Assembly: GCA_017654935.2 (NCBI GenBank)
Contig: CM065703.1
Coordinates: forward strand, 43,566,790-43,630,789
Length of the DNA stretch: 64,000 nucleotides
Direction: 5' to 3'
Source: Phymorhynchus buccinoides
Lineage: Eukaryota; Mollusca; Gastropoda; Neogastropoda; Raphitomidae
Shown here one piece after another: positions 45,689-59,529 of this stretch; position 1 is the stretch's first letter; the number at the start of each line of letters is the position of its first letter. Below the pieces are notes generated by a model. The model saw only the letters and a list, made by a program, of their open reading frames with translations, made no database searches and was not told where the DNA came from. The position numbers and the translations under genes were made by a program.

Positions 45689-46759
45689 ATGGCGGCAGTA
45701 CAGGCGCCGGTGCCACCAGTATTCATTCACACCCGCGCGCTGCCCGCTGCTGAGAACAAGGACTACTCCACTTTAGAATTGTGTGTTGCTGCGGAGAAAG
45801 TGACTGGACACAATAACATTGAAGCTGCACAAAGGATAGGATCGCTGTGGCGACTCTATCCAAGAGACCTAGAAGCTAGAGTAAAGCTACTCACAAAAGG
45901 ACTGACACTAAGGGGATACATAATCCACCCAACGGACAAAAAACCCTTTGTGAGACAAGACGAGGATGGGGAAGAACGGGAAATCCCCACCACTCGTCTT
46001 ACCATCGGGAATATCCCCTGGGAATTCCCGAATGAAGAAATCTTCAACTTCATCCTGCAAACATTGCAGCTCAAACCATGTTCCCGTCTCATGAATGAAA
46101 AAATGAGATGGGAAAACGGCAAGCTCTCTAACTGGAACACGGGACGAAGATTTATCTTCATAGAAACCCCGAAAACGCCACTACCAAAATCCGTGAAAAT
46201 GGGGAGAGTGTCTGTGTCCCTTTTCCACAAAGAACAGAAAGCCAACACTGTCTGCTCCAACTGTCTGGCTACTACACACCACGTTAGTGCATGCAGGGCC
46301 CAGACCAAGTGCAAAGTCTGTCTTCAAGACGGACACAAGAAGGGAGACAGCGCTTGCCTACTCCTTCCCCCTCCCCCACCTCCCCCTCCATTGCTCCCGC
46401 CCCCCCTCCCCTCCCCCTCCTCCCCCCTCCTACCCTCTTCTTCCTCTACCACTCCTACCCTTCCATCCCTCCCGCCTCCACCAAGCGCAGAGAACAGCAA
46501 GGAATGCACGAAGCAATCTACACTGGACTTCACTGCCAGCAGCAAAGCAGCAGCAGGGAAACCCAAGAAGCAGGAACATGCCAGTAGATCACTCTCGCCT
46601 GCAGGCCGTAGCAAGCGCAACAGATCGCCGTTCCACGCCGCGGCACAGAGCCCCAAACAGGATGAAGAACCCTCGCACAACACCCACAGATCAGGAAGCG
46701 AATTGCCCGCAGGCAGAAGACACAGGAGAGAGAGCAGAGGAAGAGAGGCGTTGCTCTGA
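45689..46759 (+). CDS. L1/Tx1-like ORF1 with two zinc knuckles
   Basis: 356 aa from the strong-context ATG (agcATGg); the frame is also open upstream to 45593, but that part is not shared with element A. An RRM-like region lies at about 101-182 ('TRLTIGNIPWEF' to 'VSVSLFHKEQ'), then CCHC knuckle 1 (C189, C192, H197, C202) and knuckle 2 (C208, C211, H216, C223), then a long Pro-rich tract and a basic Ser-rich tail. The protein should bind element RNA. Near residue ~310 ('RSPFHAAAQ') there is one base more than in element A, so the last ~45 residues are in a different frame from that copy; I cannot tell which is ancestral. Confidence 0.85.
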   Translation: MAAVQAPVPPVFIHTRALPAAENKDYSTLELCVAAEKVTGHNNIEAAQRIGSLWRLYPRDLEARVKLLTKGLTLRGYIIHPTDKKPFVRQDEDGEEREIPTTRLTIGNIPWEFPNEEIFNFILQTLQLKPCSRLMNEKMRWENGKLSNWNTGRRFIFIETPKTPLPKSVKMGRVSVSLFHKEQKANTVCSNCLATTHHVSACRAQTKCKVCLQDGHKKGDSACLLLPPPPPPPPLLPPPLPSPSSPLLPSSSSTTPTLPSLPPPPSAENSKECTKQSTLDFTASSKAAAGKPKKQEHASRSLSPAGRSKRNRSPFHAAAQSPKQDEEPSHNTHRSGSELPAGRRHRRESRGREALL

Positions 46760-46858
46760 CACCTAGTTGGACACGCCCCTTCTCTGTTCCTGACCCTTAC
46801 GACTGCTTGTCCCAAGGACGCGACGATTAATGCCTAATGATTGTAGCTATGCTCTGTT

Positions 46859-49800
46859 ATGGTGGATACGCTACGCCTACTTTCCGTTAATGTGAGAGGA
46901 CTAAAAAACAAAAAGAAACGATTTACCATATTCAAAGAATTAAAGAGAGCAAAATACGATATTATTGCTATGCAAGAAACCACATAACCACAGAAGAAGA
47001 AGCTAGTCTATTGGAACTTCAGTGGGGAGGAAAATTGTTTTATTCATTAGGTGGCAATCATAGTCTAGGCCAAGTTATTTTAGTGTCTAAACGATACATG
47101 TTATCCACGCAATGTCTGCACAAAGACAATCGCACGCTATTAATTGAAATGGACATAGGAACAAACAAACTGCTAATAACAAATGCATATGCACCACAAT
47201 TTACAGCTGAAAAAATACAGTTCTACCAACACGTTTGCTCTGTAATAGACGAACACTGCACCAACCACAGCAACATTTATATTAGGCGACTTCAACTCTG
47301 TGATAGATAACCAGCTAGACATCATTACAGGAGAACGGCACAATGATAGAGAAGTGGAAGCCCTCAATCAGCTTACAATAGACCTTGACGTGCACGACAG
47401 CTGGAGAACACACCACCCAGAGGACAAAGAATACACATGGTGCCGTCATCAGCCGTTCACAGCCAGACGCATTGACTACACCTTCATTTCAAATAACCTT
47501 CTACCTTAAATAGAACAGAGCGAAATAATATCTTTCCCCCACTCTGACCACAGAGCACTTTTGACAACTATTGTTTTCCATAACTATACTCGAGGCCCAA
47601 CCTATTGGAAATTTAATAATAGCCTACTGAAAGATAAAGAGTACATTAATAAAATTAATGGCTTTACGAGCAGTTCACGCAGGATCACTCTCAAACGAAT
47701 GCGCACACAAAATGGGAACTGTACAAAATCAAAATCAGAGAGCTAACAATAAACTACTCAAAAACTAAACGAAAATCGGAACGTACCCGCCAAGAGGAGG
47801 CTGTTAGTAAGCTTTGTGACATTGAGAGAAAACTTGCCCAAAATTCCAGTGCTCCACATCTTCTTGCAGATATGATTAAACTTAAAACAGAAATATAAAT
47901 CAGTGCACTAGCCTCTGCACAAGGGGCACAGATAAGATCAAGGACGAAATTCATAGAGGAAGGAGAGAAAAACACGGCGTATTTCCTGGGACTAGAAAAG
48001 ACCAAGGCAGCAAATAATACAATAACGATGCTCAAAACTGAAGAAGGCCTCACAGTAACCAACCAAGCAGAAGTGTTAAAGGAACAAGTCAAATTCTACA
48101 CTCAACTCTATGCAGCGGACAATTCTGTAACTGGAGACGAAAAATCAATAACTGACTTCTTAGGCGAAAACATCACTCTTCCAACCTTAAATGAAGATGA
48201 ACACAACACCTGCGAAGGCCCAGTAACAGAAACTGAACTGACGGAGGCACTTAAAGAAATGAAAAATGGCTCTTCCCCAGGATGTGATGGTCTTACAACT
48301 GAATTCTACAAAATCTTCTGGCACAAAATAAAAACCATGCTGTTTGAATCGTACATTTACTCCTTCCAACATGGACAGTTAACATATTCTCAACAAAGGG
48401 GGATCATCACGCTGCTACATAAAGGTAAAAATCTTCCCCGGGACAAACTATCTAACTGGCGTCCTATCACTCTTCTGAACACGGACTACAAATTACTGGC
48501 AAAAAGTATGTCTATAAGAATACAATCCATTTTAAATTCACTCATCTCACAAGACCAGTGTGGATTTATAAAAGGTAGAAACATTGCAAATATTCTGAGA
48601 ACAACGGATGATGTAATTAACTATCTCAACAGCGAAAATCTTCCTGGGCTATTAGTAGGCATAGATTTTACAAAAGCGTTTGACACCATATCCAAACAAT
48701 TTATACTAAATAGCCTCAAACGCTTTGGATTCGGACCTGACTTCATACACTGGACTCGCACGCTTCTCACACAGGCAAACAGCTCTATAAGTCACTACGG
48801 GTGGATATCAGAACCCATCCAAGTGGAAAGAGGGATCAGACAAGGCTGTCCCCTTTCCCCACTGCTTTTTGTTTTAGCAGTCGAACTTCTAGCTTACAAA
48901 ATACGAAACAGCAACATATCTGGAATAAACATACCAAGGCCCACCAACGCTGCCAACTTCTTATCCACTGTTATAAAAATCCAACAGTTTGCGGATGATA
49001 CTACCCTGTTTTTAAGAAGCAGAGAAGACCTAGACATTGCAATATTCATTTTTGAAGCCTTCGCATCTATTTCAGGGCTCAGAATGAATAAACAAAAAAC
49101 AGTAGCAATGTGGCTCGGGCAGCAGAAAGACCACCGGGACCAGCCACATAATTTAAAATGGACAAGACAAGTCAAAATTCTAGGAATACTATTTAGAAGC
49201 GACACCACTGCTTGTAATATTGACAACAACTGGACTCAAAAAGTTGACAACATACAACGAACCATCAAACAATGGTCTAGAAGGAACCTCACTATTTATG
49301 GTAAAATAATTATAGTAAAAACGTTTATTACATCTCAGCTCATCTATGTTATGCAATCAATTACTATCCCTGAAGACATATTAAATAAAATTAACCGAAT
49401 TATATACACCTTCATATGGAAAAAGAAATACAACAAAAAGGCCTTTGAAAAAGTCAAACGCATCATCCTAGCAAAAGACGTGGACAACGGAGGACTCAAT
49501 GTGATCGACCTGAAAACACTGCAAGAAGCACTACTCCTAACGTGGGTCCCCAAACTTCTTCACAGTGAAACCGACAGCGCATGGACAGCCTTTCCCAAAC
49601 AGCTGTTTTCTAAACTGGGAAACAATCTTTCCGTTTTTACGACTTGGCTTAATCCTAAAAATCTAAACGGCTTGAACAATTATAGTGGAGGGTTCTGGTA
49701 TAAAGTACTCTGTGCATGGCTCAAAATCCGACAAAAAAATGTGACAACAGATGAACTCTTCCTAAACTCAGTGTTGTGGAATAACCAAAATTTTACCTAT

Positions 49801-50589
49801 CAAAATAGATGCTTATTTATAAGAGAGTGGATTAGGAAAGGCATTACTACAGTGAACGATATACTGAACGACAACAACGACATCATCTCTTTCCAGCAGA
49901 TAGAAGAGAAAGTTGGTAGAGCGCCACAACGTCTTCTAGAATACAACGCAGTCAAGGCGGCATTTAACCGCCTCAAAAACAAAAACAAATTCCTTGCCGT
50001 CAACAACGAAGACCAAGATGTGGGAAACCTAATTCTTAATGGAAAGCCCATAAAACACATGAAATGCAAAGACTTTCGTAGGGAGCTCTTAGAAAAAGCT
50101 CAACCATGTGCTGTACATTTTTGGAGACATAAATTGAACGCAGAAATAACAAAAGAGCATTGGAACTCCATCTTCAACTGTACAAAAGAAACACGACTAC
50201 GGGTTCTACAGTGGAAAATAATGCATAATATTTACCCCACCAACATACTGTTAGCTAAATTGGGCATCGCTAACTCCAACAAATGCAACGTGTGCAATGC
50301 CAATGAAATAGACTTCATCGAGCATTTCTTCTTTCAGTGCGAAAAAATCAAAAGCGTTTGGGACCTAGTAGAGAAGGAAGTCTATGCTAGAATACAAAAG
50401 ACAATCAGGATCACAGAGCATTTGGCTCTGCTAGGTTTTCATGACGCTATTTCTAAACGTGACCGAAATGTGATTAACCATCTAATCATAATCGCCAAAA
50501 TGTGTATCAGCAAATACAGATACGGAGAAAGATCAAACATCAAAATCTTGTTTGAAAGGGAGCTATCGCTCAGAAACATTTTGATCTGA
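46859..50589 (+). pseudogene. L1/Tx1-like ORF2, disabled in the N-terminal third
   Basis: Homologue of the intact ORF2 of element A. Lesions relative to it: one-base deletion near 46980, one-base insertion near 47277, TAA at 47507-47509 (Tyr in A), one-base deletion near 47668, and TAA at 47896-47898 (Glu in A). The last 853 codons (48028-50589) are open and contain the complete RT with 'FADD' and the C-terminal zinc motif, differing from A at only about ten residues and small indels. Endonuclease function is therefore lost while the RT half looks preserved. Low-quality consensus in this stretch is an alternative explanation. Confidence 0.92.
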
Positions 50590-50596
50590 AACGACT

Positions 50597-50692
<96 letters not shown>
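50597..50692 (+). repeat. (GA)n microsatellite after LINE ORF2 (element B)
   Basis: GA run just behind the ORF2 stop with one GC interruption near 50617; shorter than in element A. Confidence 0.96.
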
Positions 50693-50695
<3 letters not shown>

Positions 50696-51358
50696 GGAAT
50701 AGACACGTTTGTAATAAATATTTGGGTATGTTAATAGAACGTCTACTAAACACTTTTCCGCATGATGTATTATGTGCATGCTATTGTACCTACAGAATAA
50801 AAATGCATTAAAATTATGTTTAATAAATATTATATAATACAAAAAAAGGAAGAAAAAAAACAAAAACAAAAACAAGGAGAGATGATGTCCATGGGGTTCT
50901 AAATAAACGCTAGGCACATCATAGGTACATATTGTATGATATGAATGCGGGTGAATGTTGAAGAAAATAGGCCTACTTGTCTACGATAGGCCTACTAACT
51001 AGACCCACAGCTCAGCAGGCGACTGAACGAAGCCTAGGCCTGCCCCTTTCCGACCAACAACTACGCAGCCTGGAGGGCCAAGAGACTGAAACCAGACAGA
51101 CAACACAGCCAGTGGGCCAGCCGAGAAAGGAAACAGTGCCATAATTAGTCCAGCAGCTAGGCTATAGCCGCTGAACCCCTTACTGCAACGCGAGAAACAG
51201 CGACAAGACAGAACAGCACCGTATCTCTGCGCCGCGTGTGTGATGAAAACCAACCCTATGCACCACTAACAGCCTGGAGACGGAAACAAGAGAGAGAGAG
51301 CCGCGTCTGTGAAGAAAACCAGCCCTACCAACAGCTTGGAGACGGAAACAAGAGAGAC

Positions 51359-51389
<31 letters not shown>

Positions 51390-51528
51390 CTAATGCATGA
51401 AAACACCCAATGTCCATTAAAATAGTAACATAGTATAGTCAATCTTATAGATCCCCATTAGTTGCATTGCCCTTATTGGGCGCAGCTAAAACTGATCTCC
51501 TTAAAAAAAAAAAAAAAAAAAAAAAAAA
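50693..51528 (+). other. 3' UTR and poly(A) tail of LINE element B
   Basis: Non-coding; ends 'gctaaaactgatctcctt' followed by about 26 A. No canonical AATAAA directly before the tail was noted. Confidence 0.75.
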
Positions 51529-51690
51529 GGTATTAGGGGGAACAGTCATCTACAACGTCAGATCAATGAGCAAGGTGTTAAGGGGAAGTCATCTACAACG
51601 TCAGATCAATGAGCAAGGTATTAAGGGGAAGTCAGACTGGCCATGTATAACGTCAGATCAATGAACAAGATATTATGGGGAACAAGACTG
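51529..51690 (+). repeat. 48/45-bp minisatellite, downstream part (copy 3)
   Basis: Three to four units after the LINE, matching copy 1 from 9284 to about 9440. Confidence 0.93.
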
Positions 51691-52720
51691 GCCACACTGA
51701 AGTGGACATGACGGGTGCTAATGTCCAAAACACCTCTCATTGCCATAGTATGTGATATTAGTAATAATAAATTAAGTGATAATGCAATTTAGAATTAGTA
51801 TTGATGAAACGAAACAACGTTAGATTAGTGTTTGATATTACGATGAAACTATAGGGTGAACTGAAGTGGCGATAAGAGATGCTGCGTCCAGAACACCTCT
51901 CATTTCCACGTACATGAGATATTGGTAATCATAAATCAAGTAATAATGCAATTAGTACTGATGAAACGAAACATCAGATCAGTGTTTGACACTATAGAGA
52001 TGAAACCTTAGATCAAACAAGTAGCGATAAGAGATGGCACGTCCAAAACACCTTTCATTTCCACGTACACGAGATATTATTAATCGTAAATGAATAATAC
52101 AAAACATAACGTTAGATTAGTGTTTGACATTACGATGAAACTATAGGGTAAACTGAAGTGGCGATAAGAGATGCTGCGTCCAAAACACCTCTCATTTCCA
52201 CGTACACGATATATTAGTAATCGTAAATGAAGTAATAATACTATTATTAGTACTGATTAAACCAAAGATAACGTTAGATTAGCGTTTTACATTACGATTA
52301 AACTATAGGGTAAACTGAAGTGGCGATAAGAGATGCTGCGTCCAAAACACCTATCATTTCTAAGTACATGAGATATTAGTAATCACAAATCAAGCAATAA
52401 TCCAATTAGTATTGATGAAACAAAACAAAGTCAGATCAGTGTTTGACACTATAGAGATGAAACTTTAGGGTAAACTGAAGTGGCAATAAGAGGTGGTACG
52501 TCCTAACACCTCTCATTTCCACGTACATGAGATATTAGTAATCACAGATGAAGCAATAATACTATTAGTACTGGTGAAAGAAAATCTTAACGTCAGAACA
52601 ATCTGTAACAACGTATCAAGATGAATGTTTGGACAAAACACGCTGAAGTGGCGACAAGAGATGCTACGTCCACAACACCTCACACCTCCACACATATATA
52701 CGTAACGTTAGTAATTGTCA
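51691..52720 (+). repeat. Diverged ~160-bp tandem repeat (copy 3)
   Basis: Direct homologue of 9440-10490 with a few deletions (for example near 52100). Confidence 0.85.
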
Positions 52721-52785
52721 AACAAGTAGGCTTACAATGAGATTAGGTAATGATGAAAAAACTATGGCCAGGTAAGCGAGAACAA

Positions 52786-53648
52786 GGGGTGGTTCACATA
52801 ATTTGGTCAGGTGAAAGTCACGAGGGGTGGTTCACATAATTTGGTCAGGTGAAAGTCACAAGGGGTGGTTCACATAATTTGGTCAGGTGAAAGTCACAAA
52901 GGGTGGTTCACATGTGGTCAGATGAAAGTCACGAGGGGTGGTTCACATAATTTGGTCAGGTGAAAGTCACAAGGGGTGGTTCACATAATTTGGTCAGGTG
53001 AAAGTCACAAGGGGTGGTTCACATAATTTGGTCAGGTGAAAGTCACAAGGGGTGGTTCACATAATTTGGTCAGGTGAAAGTCACGAGGGGTGGTTCACAT
53101 AATTTGGTCAGGTGAAAGTCACGAGGGGTGGTTCACATAATGTGGTCAGGTGAAAGTCACAAGGGGTGGTTCACATAATTTGGTCAGGTGAAGGTCATAA
53201 GGGGTGGTTCACATAATTTGGTCAGGTGAAAGTCACAAAGGGTGGTTCACATGTGGTCAGGTGAAGGTCACAAGGGGTGGTTCACATAATGTGGTCAGGT
53301 GAAGGTCACAAGGGGTGGTTCACATAATGTGGTCAGGTGAAAGTCACAAGGGGTGGTTCACATAATGTGGTCAGGTGAAAGTCACCAGGGGTGGTTCACA
53401 TAATGTGGTCAGGGGAAGGTCACAAGGGGTGGTTCACATAATGTGGTCAGGTGAAGGTCACGAGGGGTGGTTCACATAATGTGGTCAGGTGAAAGTCACA
53501 AGGGGTGGTTCACATAATGTGGTCAGGTGAAGGTCACAAGGGGTGGTTCACATAATGTGGTCAGGTGAAATTCACAAGGGGTGGTTCACATAATGTGGTC
53601 AGGGTAAAGTCACAAGGGGTGGTTCACATAATTTGGTGAGGGGAAGGT
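52786..53648 (+). repeat. 38-bp minisatellite, about 23 units (copy 3)
   Basis: Direct homologue of the array at 10556, with about three more units. Confidence 0.95.
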
Positions 53649-54374
53649 CACAAGGTGTTATCAGCCATTATTTTCCCTTGGGGGTGGCACACTGTGGATG
53701 TCGTCTAACCAATTCCGTGGTGTTGGTAATGGTGGGGTCACCACACAAAGCCATCATCATGCTTCAAACCACAACAGAGAGGTTGAGACGGAAAGAAGTT
53801 TGGCAACATTCACATTTCCTCCGGTGAAAGGAGATAATCTGATGAATGACAAAATAAACAAAAAACAAAAAACACCAACCAAACAAAAGCAATCGGGGTT
53901 TTATCTCACTGTGGTCATAATTAAGTTGTTGTCCTTCACGAGACAAAACGTGAATCTTACCATTTGGGGACACTTGACCAGTGTGAGAACTGATAGCATA
54001 ATCATAGGATGAACATTACGAAATGAAAATGAAAGATCACAAAACACACCGACAAACCGAGTACACAAGCCAGAACATTGACAAACCAAATGGAGTAATG
54101 ACAGAAGTCTGTTAGAACCACCCTATGTGGCTGGGGGGATAGAATCCCATTCTTCAGATGGTCAATAATGAACCACCCTATGTGGCTGGGGGGATAGCAT
54201 CCCATTCTTCAGATGGTCAATAATGAACCACCCTATGTGGCTGGGGGGATAGAATCCCATTCTTCAGATGGTCAATAATGAAATCAAGACGAATGAAGTT
54301 AAACTAGCTAAGTTTTAAAATGCTCAGCATCGTCACCACGTTAAACATCAATAAGACAGGAATTTCAGGTACAC
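53649..54374 (+). other. Module spacer and ~62-bp repeat (3 units) in copy 3
   Basis: Homologue of 11309-11975; three ~62-bp units at 54116-54285. No gene seen. Confidence 0.6.
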
Positions 54375-54770
54375 TGAGGGGGTAATAGCCAAGGATGGGC
54401 GACTCATTTCCATTGCCCACTGAACAAAGCAATACTGAGGGGGTAACAGCCAAGGATGGGCGACTCATTTCCATTGCCCACTGAACAAAGCAATACTGAG
54501 GGGGTAACAGCCAAGGATGGGAGACTCATTTCCATTGCCCACTGAACAAAGCAATACTGAGGGGGTAACAGCCAAGGATGGGAGACTCATTTCCATTGCC
54601 CACTGAACAAAGCAATACTGAGGGGGTAACAGCCAAGGATGGGAGACTCATTTCCATTGCCCACTGAACAAAGCAATACTGAGGGGGTAACAGCCAAGGA
54701 TGGGCGACTCATTTCCATTGCCCACTGAACAAAGGATGGGCGACTCATTTCCATTGCCCACTGAACAAAG
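54375..54770 (+). repeat. 61-bp VNTR, about 7 units (copy 3)
   Basis: Same unit as at 11976; one unit near 54735 is truncated. Confidence 0.93.
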
Positions 54771-56003
54771 CAATACTTTAAAGACAAAACAAAACCCAGC
54801 TTTACAGACATTGCCACCTGATCCATTCTCAACCATTTCACATGTGTCTGACAGAAGTGTATTCGTATATAGAAATAAATGCATTTTTAAAGTGTAATCC
54901 AGTCATTAATGACAATGATTAAGCTTAAGCCTGCAAAAGGAATCAAACGTCCCGTGCTTGTGCGGTCCTCGTTTCTTACACTTCAGGTGTTACTTTCTAT
55001 TACCGTTGACTGCTAGGTTCCTGTTTAGGAATATCGCTACGTACAGCAACAAACATCAACAATACATCCTAGCACATCCTCCTCAAAACCAAACATGATC
55101 AGCCAATAACACACCCATGGGTGAAACTACACAAAATGAAAAAAATCCCTGAAAGGCCGAGGTATAGGGTTAATGTCCCCCTGCAGCTGAAGAAAAAAAT
55201 GATTTATGAAGGTATTTTAGTTTGCTTTTTCCACAATTTATACAAATGCTTATTTTAAAGTGTTGGAAAAAATACAATAGACACACAAGAAAAATCGAAA
55301 TCACTGTATACCAAAGACAGCAAAAAACAAATGTAACAGGTATGCATACAATAGCCACGGCACAGCTTAATTAACAATCAAAGCCAAACTTAGACAAAAC
55401 ACTGACGTCTACTAAAGTCAAAAGTTTATTGCATATTGGGCAGACATGTCCTATCCAACGTCCACACGCAGTGCATGGTTGATGTTTTCCAGGGGCCTAA
55501 GAAACTAGTATTTATTCCCTTTACAATGTGATTTGGTAGAGGAAGGTTGATTCATTTCTACATTGTTTACAGTCCCGTCAGCAGCAATGGTTTTCTCAGG
55601 ACTGTCACCACAGTAAACATCAAACACGTCAACAACATCCTACATGTATTTACTCCACAAACAACAGACACAAACAGCATGCATCGCACAGTTTTCATTG
55701 AAGCCCATAGCAACTAAAATGAAGCAATGCTAAGAGCGACAGCCAATCCGCTTGATTTCTCATTTAGGTTACACACAAATCGTATAAAATGAACACAAAT
55801 AAGCAATACTGAAGTGACCAATTTTGTACATGTACAAATGCACAATACATAACCGAAAGATATAAGGGATGGAACATCCCACGTAGGCTGGGATTATCCC
55901 CAAACAATCAGGGTTTAACGATACGGTTCAGAACAGGCCTTGATGTAAAATGTGATTATAAATTAATATATATATATACGTGTGTGTGTGTGTGCGCGCG
56001 CGT

Positions 56004-56036
<33 letters not shown>

Positions 56037-56870
56037 AGACCCCCCCCCTTTATTTTTTCGTTTAGTTCCCGGGACTAAATGACAGCATCATGTTATTTCA
56101 TACCAAGGCATTCAACTCATAAACTAGGTGCGCCAGCTCTTCTAATAAACTTGTCACCCCCGAGTTACAAAAAACAAATATATACAAACTGACATGCTGT
56201 GTACATATCATGCCCAGATACGCTTATTTAAACAGAAAATAAGGTTGTAAAGGGAAAACGGTAAAGGCCTGTTATACCAAATAAATAAATGGAAGACCGG
56301 TCATGGGAACAATGTGAGTGTACATATATTTAATGTTTAAATTGCATGTATGGGGGGGGGGGGGGGGGGTAGAAGAGGGTAGAGGAACCTGACATGTACC
56401 TTTAGTTATACTATTATGACACACGCACGCACACATACACACACACAGGCAATAACGTTATCTGATGTTAAAATGGTATGGACAAATACATTTTAAAACT
56501 ATTCGAGGGAACTGAAATGACACAGATTTATTCTTTCTGATATAATAATCACTTTAGCTCCCCCCCCCCTCCCTCCCCCCTCTCACTCTCAAAGGATGAT
56601 GAAGTTCAATTTGCACTGCAATGTCCTGTGTTAAATGGCCTACGTGTGAAATCCCTAAGGAATTTTAATCAACCACCTGTCCGTGTATTGATGTCATCAA
56701 GTAATGAAACCGTTGTACGTAAATTAGCTTTATATTTATTTAAAGACTTTAGGTTAAGAGAAACAGTTTGTCATAGTTTTTTGGCTAGAGGTAATTGTGA
56801 TTATGTTTACTATTTCTGCCATTCATGTATATGAGGCTTTGGGTTTTCATGAATAAACAATTCGACTTCT
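54771..56870 (+). other. Module spacer with simple repeats in copy 3
   Basis: Homologue of 12173-14278, with TA/TG/C tract at 55970-56048 and poly-G at 56353-56369. Homology with the inverted copy 2 stops at about 56.7 kb because copy 2 is cut by the N gap. No gene seen. Confidence 0.6.
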
Positions 56871-56871
56871 C

Positions 56872-56894
56872 TGTCTGTCTCTCTCTCTCTCTCT

Positions 56895-56944
<50 letters not shown>
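56872..56944. repeat. (CT)n(CA)n microsatellite (copy 3)
   Basis: Longer CA run than the homologue at 14279. Confidence 0.95.
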
Positions 56945-56948
<4 letters not shown>

Positions 56949-58392
56949 CACTGCCAACCACAGCACACAATCGTTAACACGGATGGGTCAAAAGGCAAGA
57001 GAGATGCAAGGTAAGGCTAAAAACAAACCTACATGTAATATGAAACAAAGAAGGAAAGACATACAAAATAAAAAGTGACATTATACAAGACGAAATATGA
57101 AAAAACCTATTCCTACTAATCCAAATATTGTTCCAAAAGCCGAATATATTTTTTGGAATAGGACTTTGATCCCAATAATCTTTAGAAACAATAATCTAAC
57201 ATGTAGATTTGTGAAAATTTGGACAATTTTGAAACTTTCTGAAACAAAAATTATGCTTTTGAATATTATGCAATTCCGAATGTTGCGATATAGAGGGGAG
57301 GGGGTGGGGGTAGGAAGAGGATGGACGTGGTTCCTCTTCCTGTGCTCCACCCTACCACACAGAGGCCATCGTCATTCAAATCCTCATCCAAGGAAAAGGC
57401 TAATAGAATGAAATAACAGAACACTGAAAATAAACGCAAAATGAAAATAAGGACACATGAAACGAACGGGAGACACGTGAAAGACAAAAAACAACAACAC
57501 AAAAACTAATGCAACGAAATAAAAGACGAAAACAGGAAAGATAATCTTAGCAATAATGCCTGGCAGTCCAAACGTTCTTTGAAACCCAAAATGGCTGACA
57601 GCAGTTTTGAGACGATTTTGATCATAATTTTCGGACGATTTGAGTCACACTTTTGGCTGTTGCACAGGGGAATGTAATTCAGGATCTTGCAGTGTGTGTG
57701 TGTGGGGATTAGAAAGGAGGTGGACGTATTCCTCTTCCTAAGCCCACCCTTCCAACACTGAAGAAGAGTTCGCCCAAAATACGAACAGTAGGTTATCCGT
57801 TTTGTATTTAAATGGAAATAAAAAAACACGGAATGAAATGAAACGCAATTTTGAAATGAACGTTAAACAGCCAGAAATCCAAACGGATCATTATCGCTTT
57901 TATTTGCAGCTTAAAAAGGAAAATGCTTATAGAAGGAATGAAATAAAACGGAACTAAAATTCAACGTCAAATAAAATAGGACAGTTGAGAAAATGGAAGG
58001 GAGGAGGGAAGGAGGGGGTCAGTAGACACTAAACAAATAACAAATAAACACACACACACACACACGATCGCCTACAAGATAAACACGTTCGATGTTGCGC
58101 ATAAATGCAGACAAGGTACAATTCTTAATCTGTACCTCATAAAATTGGCAACCTTTGCAAATCTTTAACTGTTTTATACTTTAAACCCGAGACATATCGT
58201 ATCCTTTGGAATACAATTTCAAACATAAGGCCAATATTGCGGGAGGGGAGGGGGGATAAACGGTAAGTATGGGGAGGGGGGGGGGGCGAAGTGGAAAGAA
58301 ACCTGAGTGAATTTGAAACGATGAGGTGTACAGTCAATCTCTCCTCCCTCTGTATCTTTGTCTCTCATTCTCTCTCTATCACCCCCCCCCCC

Positions 58393-58438
<46 letters not shown>

Positions 58439-59091
58439 GAGCTATTGCACACTCGCAAACCACTGCTATATAATAAAGTCATAACACGATTAACACTCGC
58501 TAGCTATTCTCACGTGGCGGTATTATAGCCGATGAGGTTTAGCCGAGGCGTGGTTACCGCTACACCTATCTATATTGTTAAAAACTCGGGACTTTACTGG
58601 TGTTGCACTGCCTCCGGGCATTGCAGCCAGTATTGTTCCCATCATCTTTGTATTTACAAATGTCCCTATATGTGTCTATGACCGAGAGGACGTAAAACAC
58701 AATTTTTCATTCATTCAAACTTCGGCACGTCTAATACATTTTTACAATAACTTAGTCCACAATAACAAACGTTTTATACCGATTCTAAAGATAGGTTAGG
58801 ACTAATCGCTTATTGGATTACGTTTTAATAATAGCTTAGGCCTATGTGGATTTAAGTTTGTTCTTGAGCTAGGCTAGCTTAATCACAAATTGCCGCTATT
58901 TGTTGGCGACAATCTCGCCATTCCTATTGCACAATAGATTCCAGACACCGTTGTATAATGCATAGTTCAATTTCCAACCACCAAACAAAACATTGCAATA
59001 AAGATGCATAAAACACAGAACATGCGGTTAAATCTGGAACATCTTTCATCCACATATGGTTCAGGAAAACATGGCCGCATTGGCCATATGC
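56945..59091 (+). other. Module spacer in copy 3
   Basis: Homologue of 14341-16478. Differences are mainly in poly-G and CA tracts (58276-58290, 58381-58435). No gene seen. Confidence 0.55.
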
Positions 59092-59231
59092 AAGGGAGAT
59101 ATTGCAGAGAGAAAGGGGCAAAAAAGGTGGCTCTCCCTCCATATATCATCTCCCCACATGCAAGGGAGATATTGCAGAGAGAAAGGGGCAAGAAAGGTGG
59201 CTCTCCCTCCATATATCATCTCCCCATACGG
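59092..59231 (+). repeat. 70-bp VNTR, 2 units (copy 3)
   Basis: Only two units here against nine in copy 1, with identical flanks. Confidence 0.96.
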
Positions 59232-59372
59232 GTGTGCTGCCGTATGCACGTGTGATAAAGATAGGGTTAGGGCTTTCGGATTAGGGTTAGGATTTGGGAT
59301 TTATGTCTCGTAGAGATGGGAACATGACAAACAGGGACACAGACACAGGGGCACGGTATGGGTGATAGAGAC

Positions 59373-59529
59373 CTGGACCTGTATTCACGTTGAGATAGCA
59401 TGAGACTTAGCATCATGCTAACTTAGAAGCTCTTCCAAAAGTCCTATTAAATCCTATAGGACATTGGAAGAGCTTCTAAGTTAGCATGATGCTAAGTCTC
59501 ATGCTATCTCAACGTGAATACAGGCCCAG
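59373..59529. mobile_element. 157-bp palindromic MITE (copy 3)
   Basis: Homologue of the element at 17250. The left end carries a change (CTGGACCTG) that breaks the perfect palindrome. Confidence 0.75.

Larger units (their letters stand above)
45458..51526 (+). mobile_element. L1/Tx1-like LINE, element B (ORF2 broken), with target duplication
   Basis: About 6.07 kb: 5' UTR, ORF1 (45689-46759), broken ORF2 (46859-50589), (GA)n, 3' UTR and a poly(A) tail (about 51503-51528). It is flanked by 'ggtattaggggga' on both sides (45445-45457 and 51529-51541); two extra A on the left merge with the poly(A). The same sequence at 9284 in copy 1 is uninterrupted. Because the target is a tandem array, similar flanks are partly expected; the exact phase match is nevertheless what target-primed reverse transcription gives. 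Element and array are in the same orientation as in copy 2. Confidence 0.92.
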
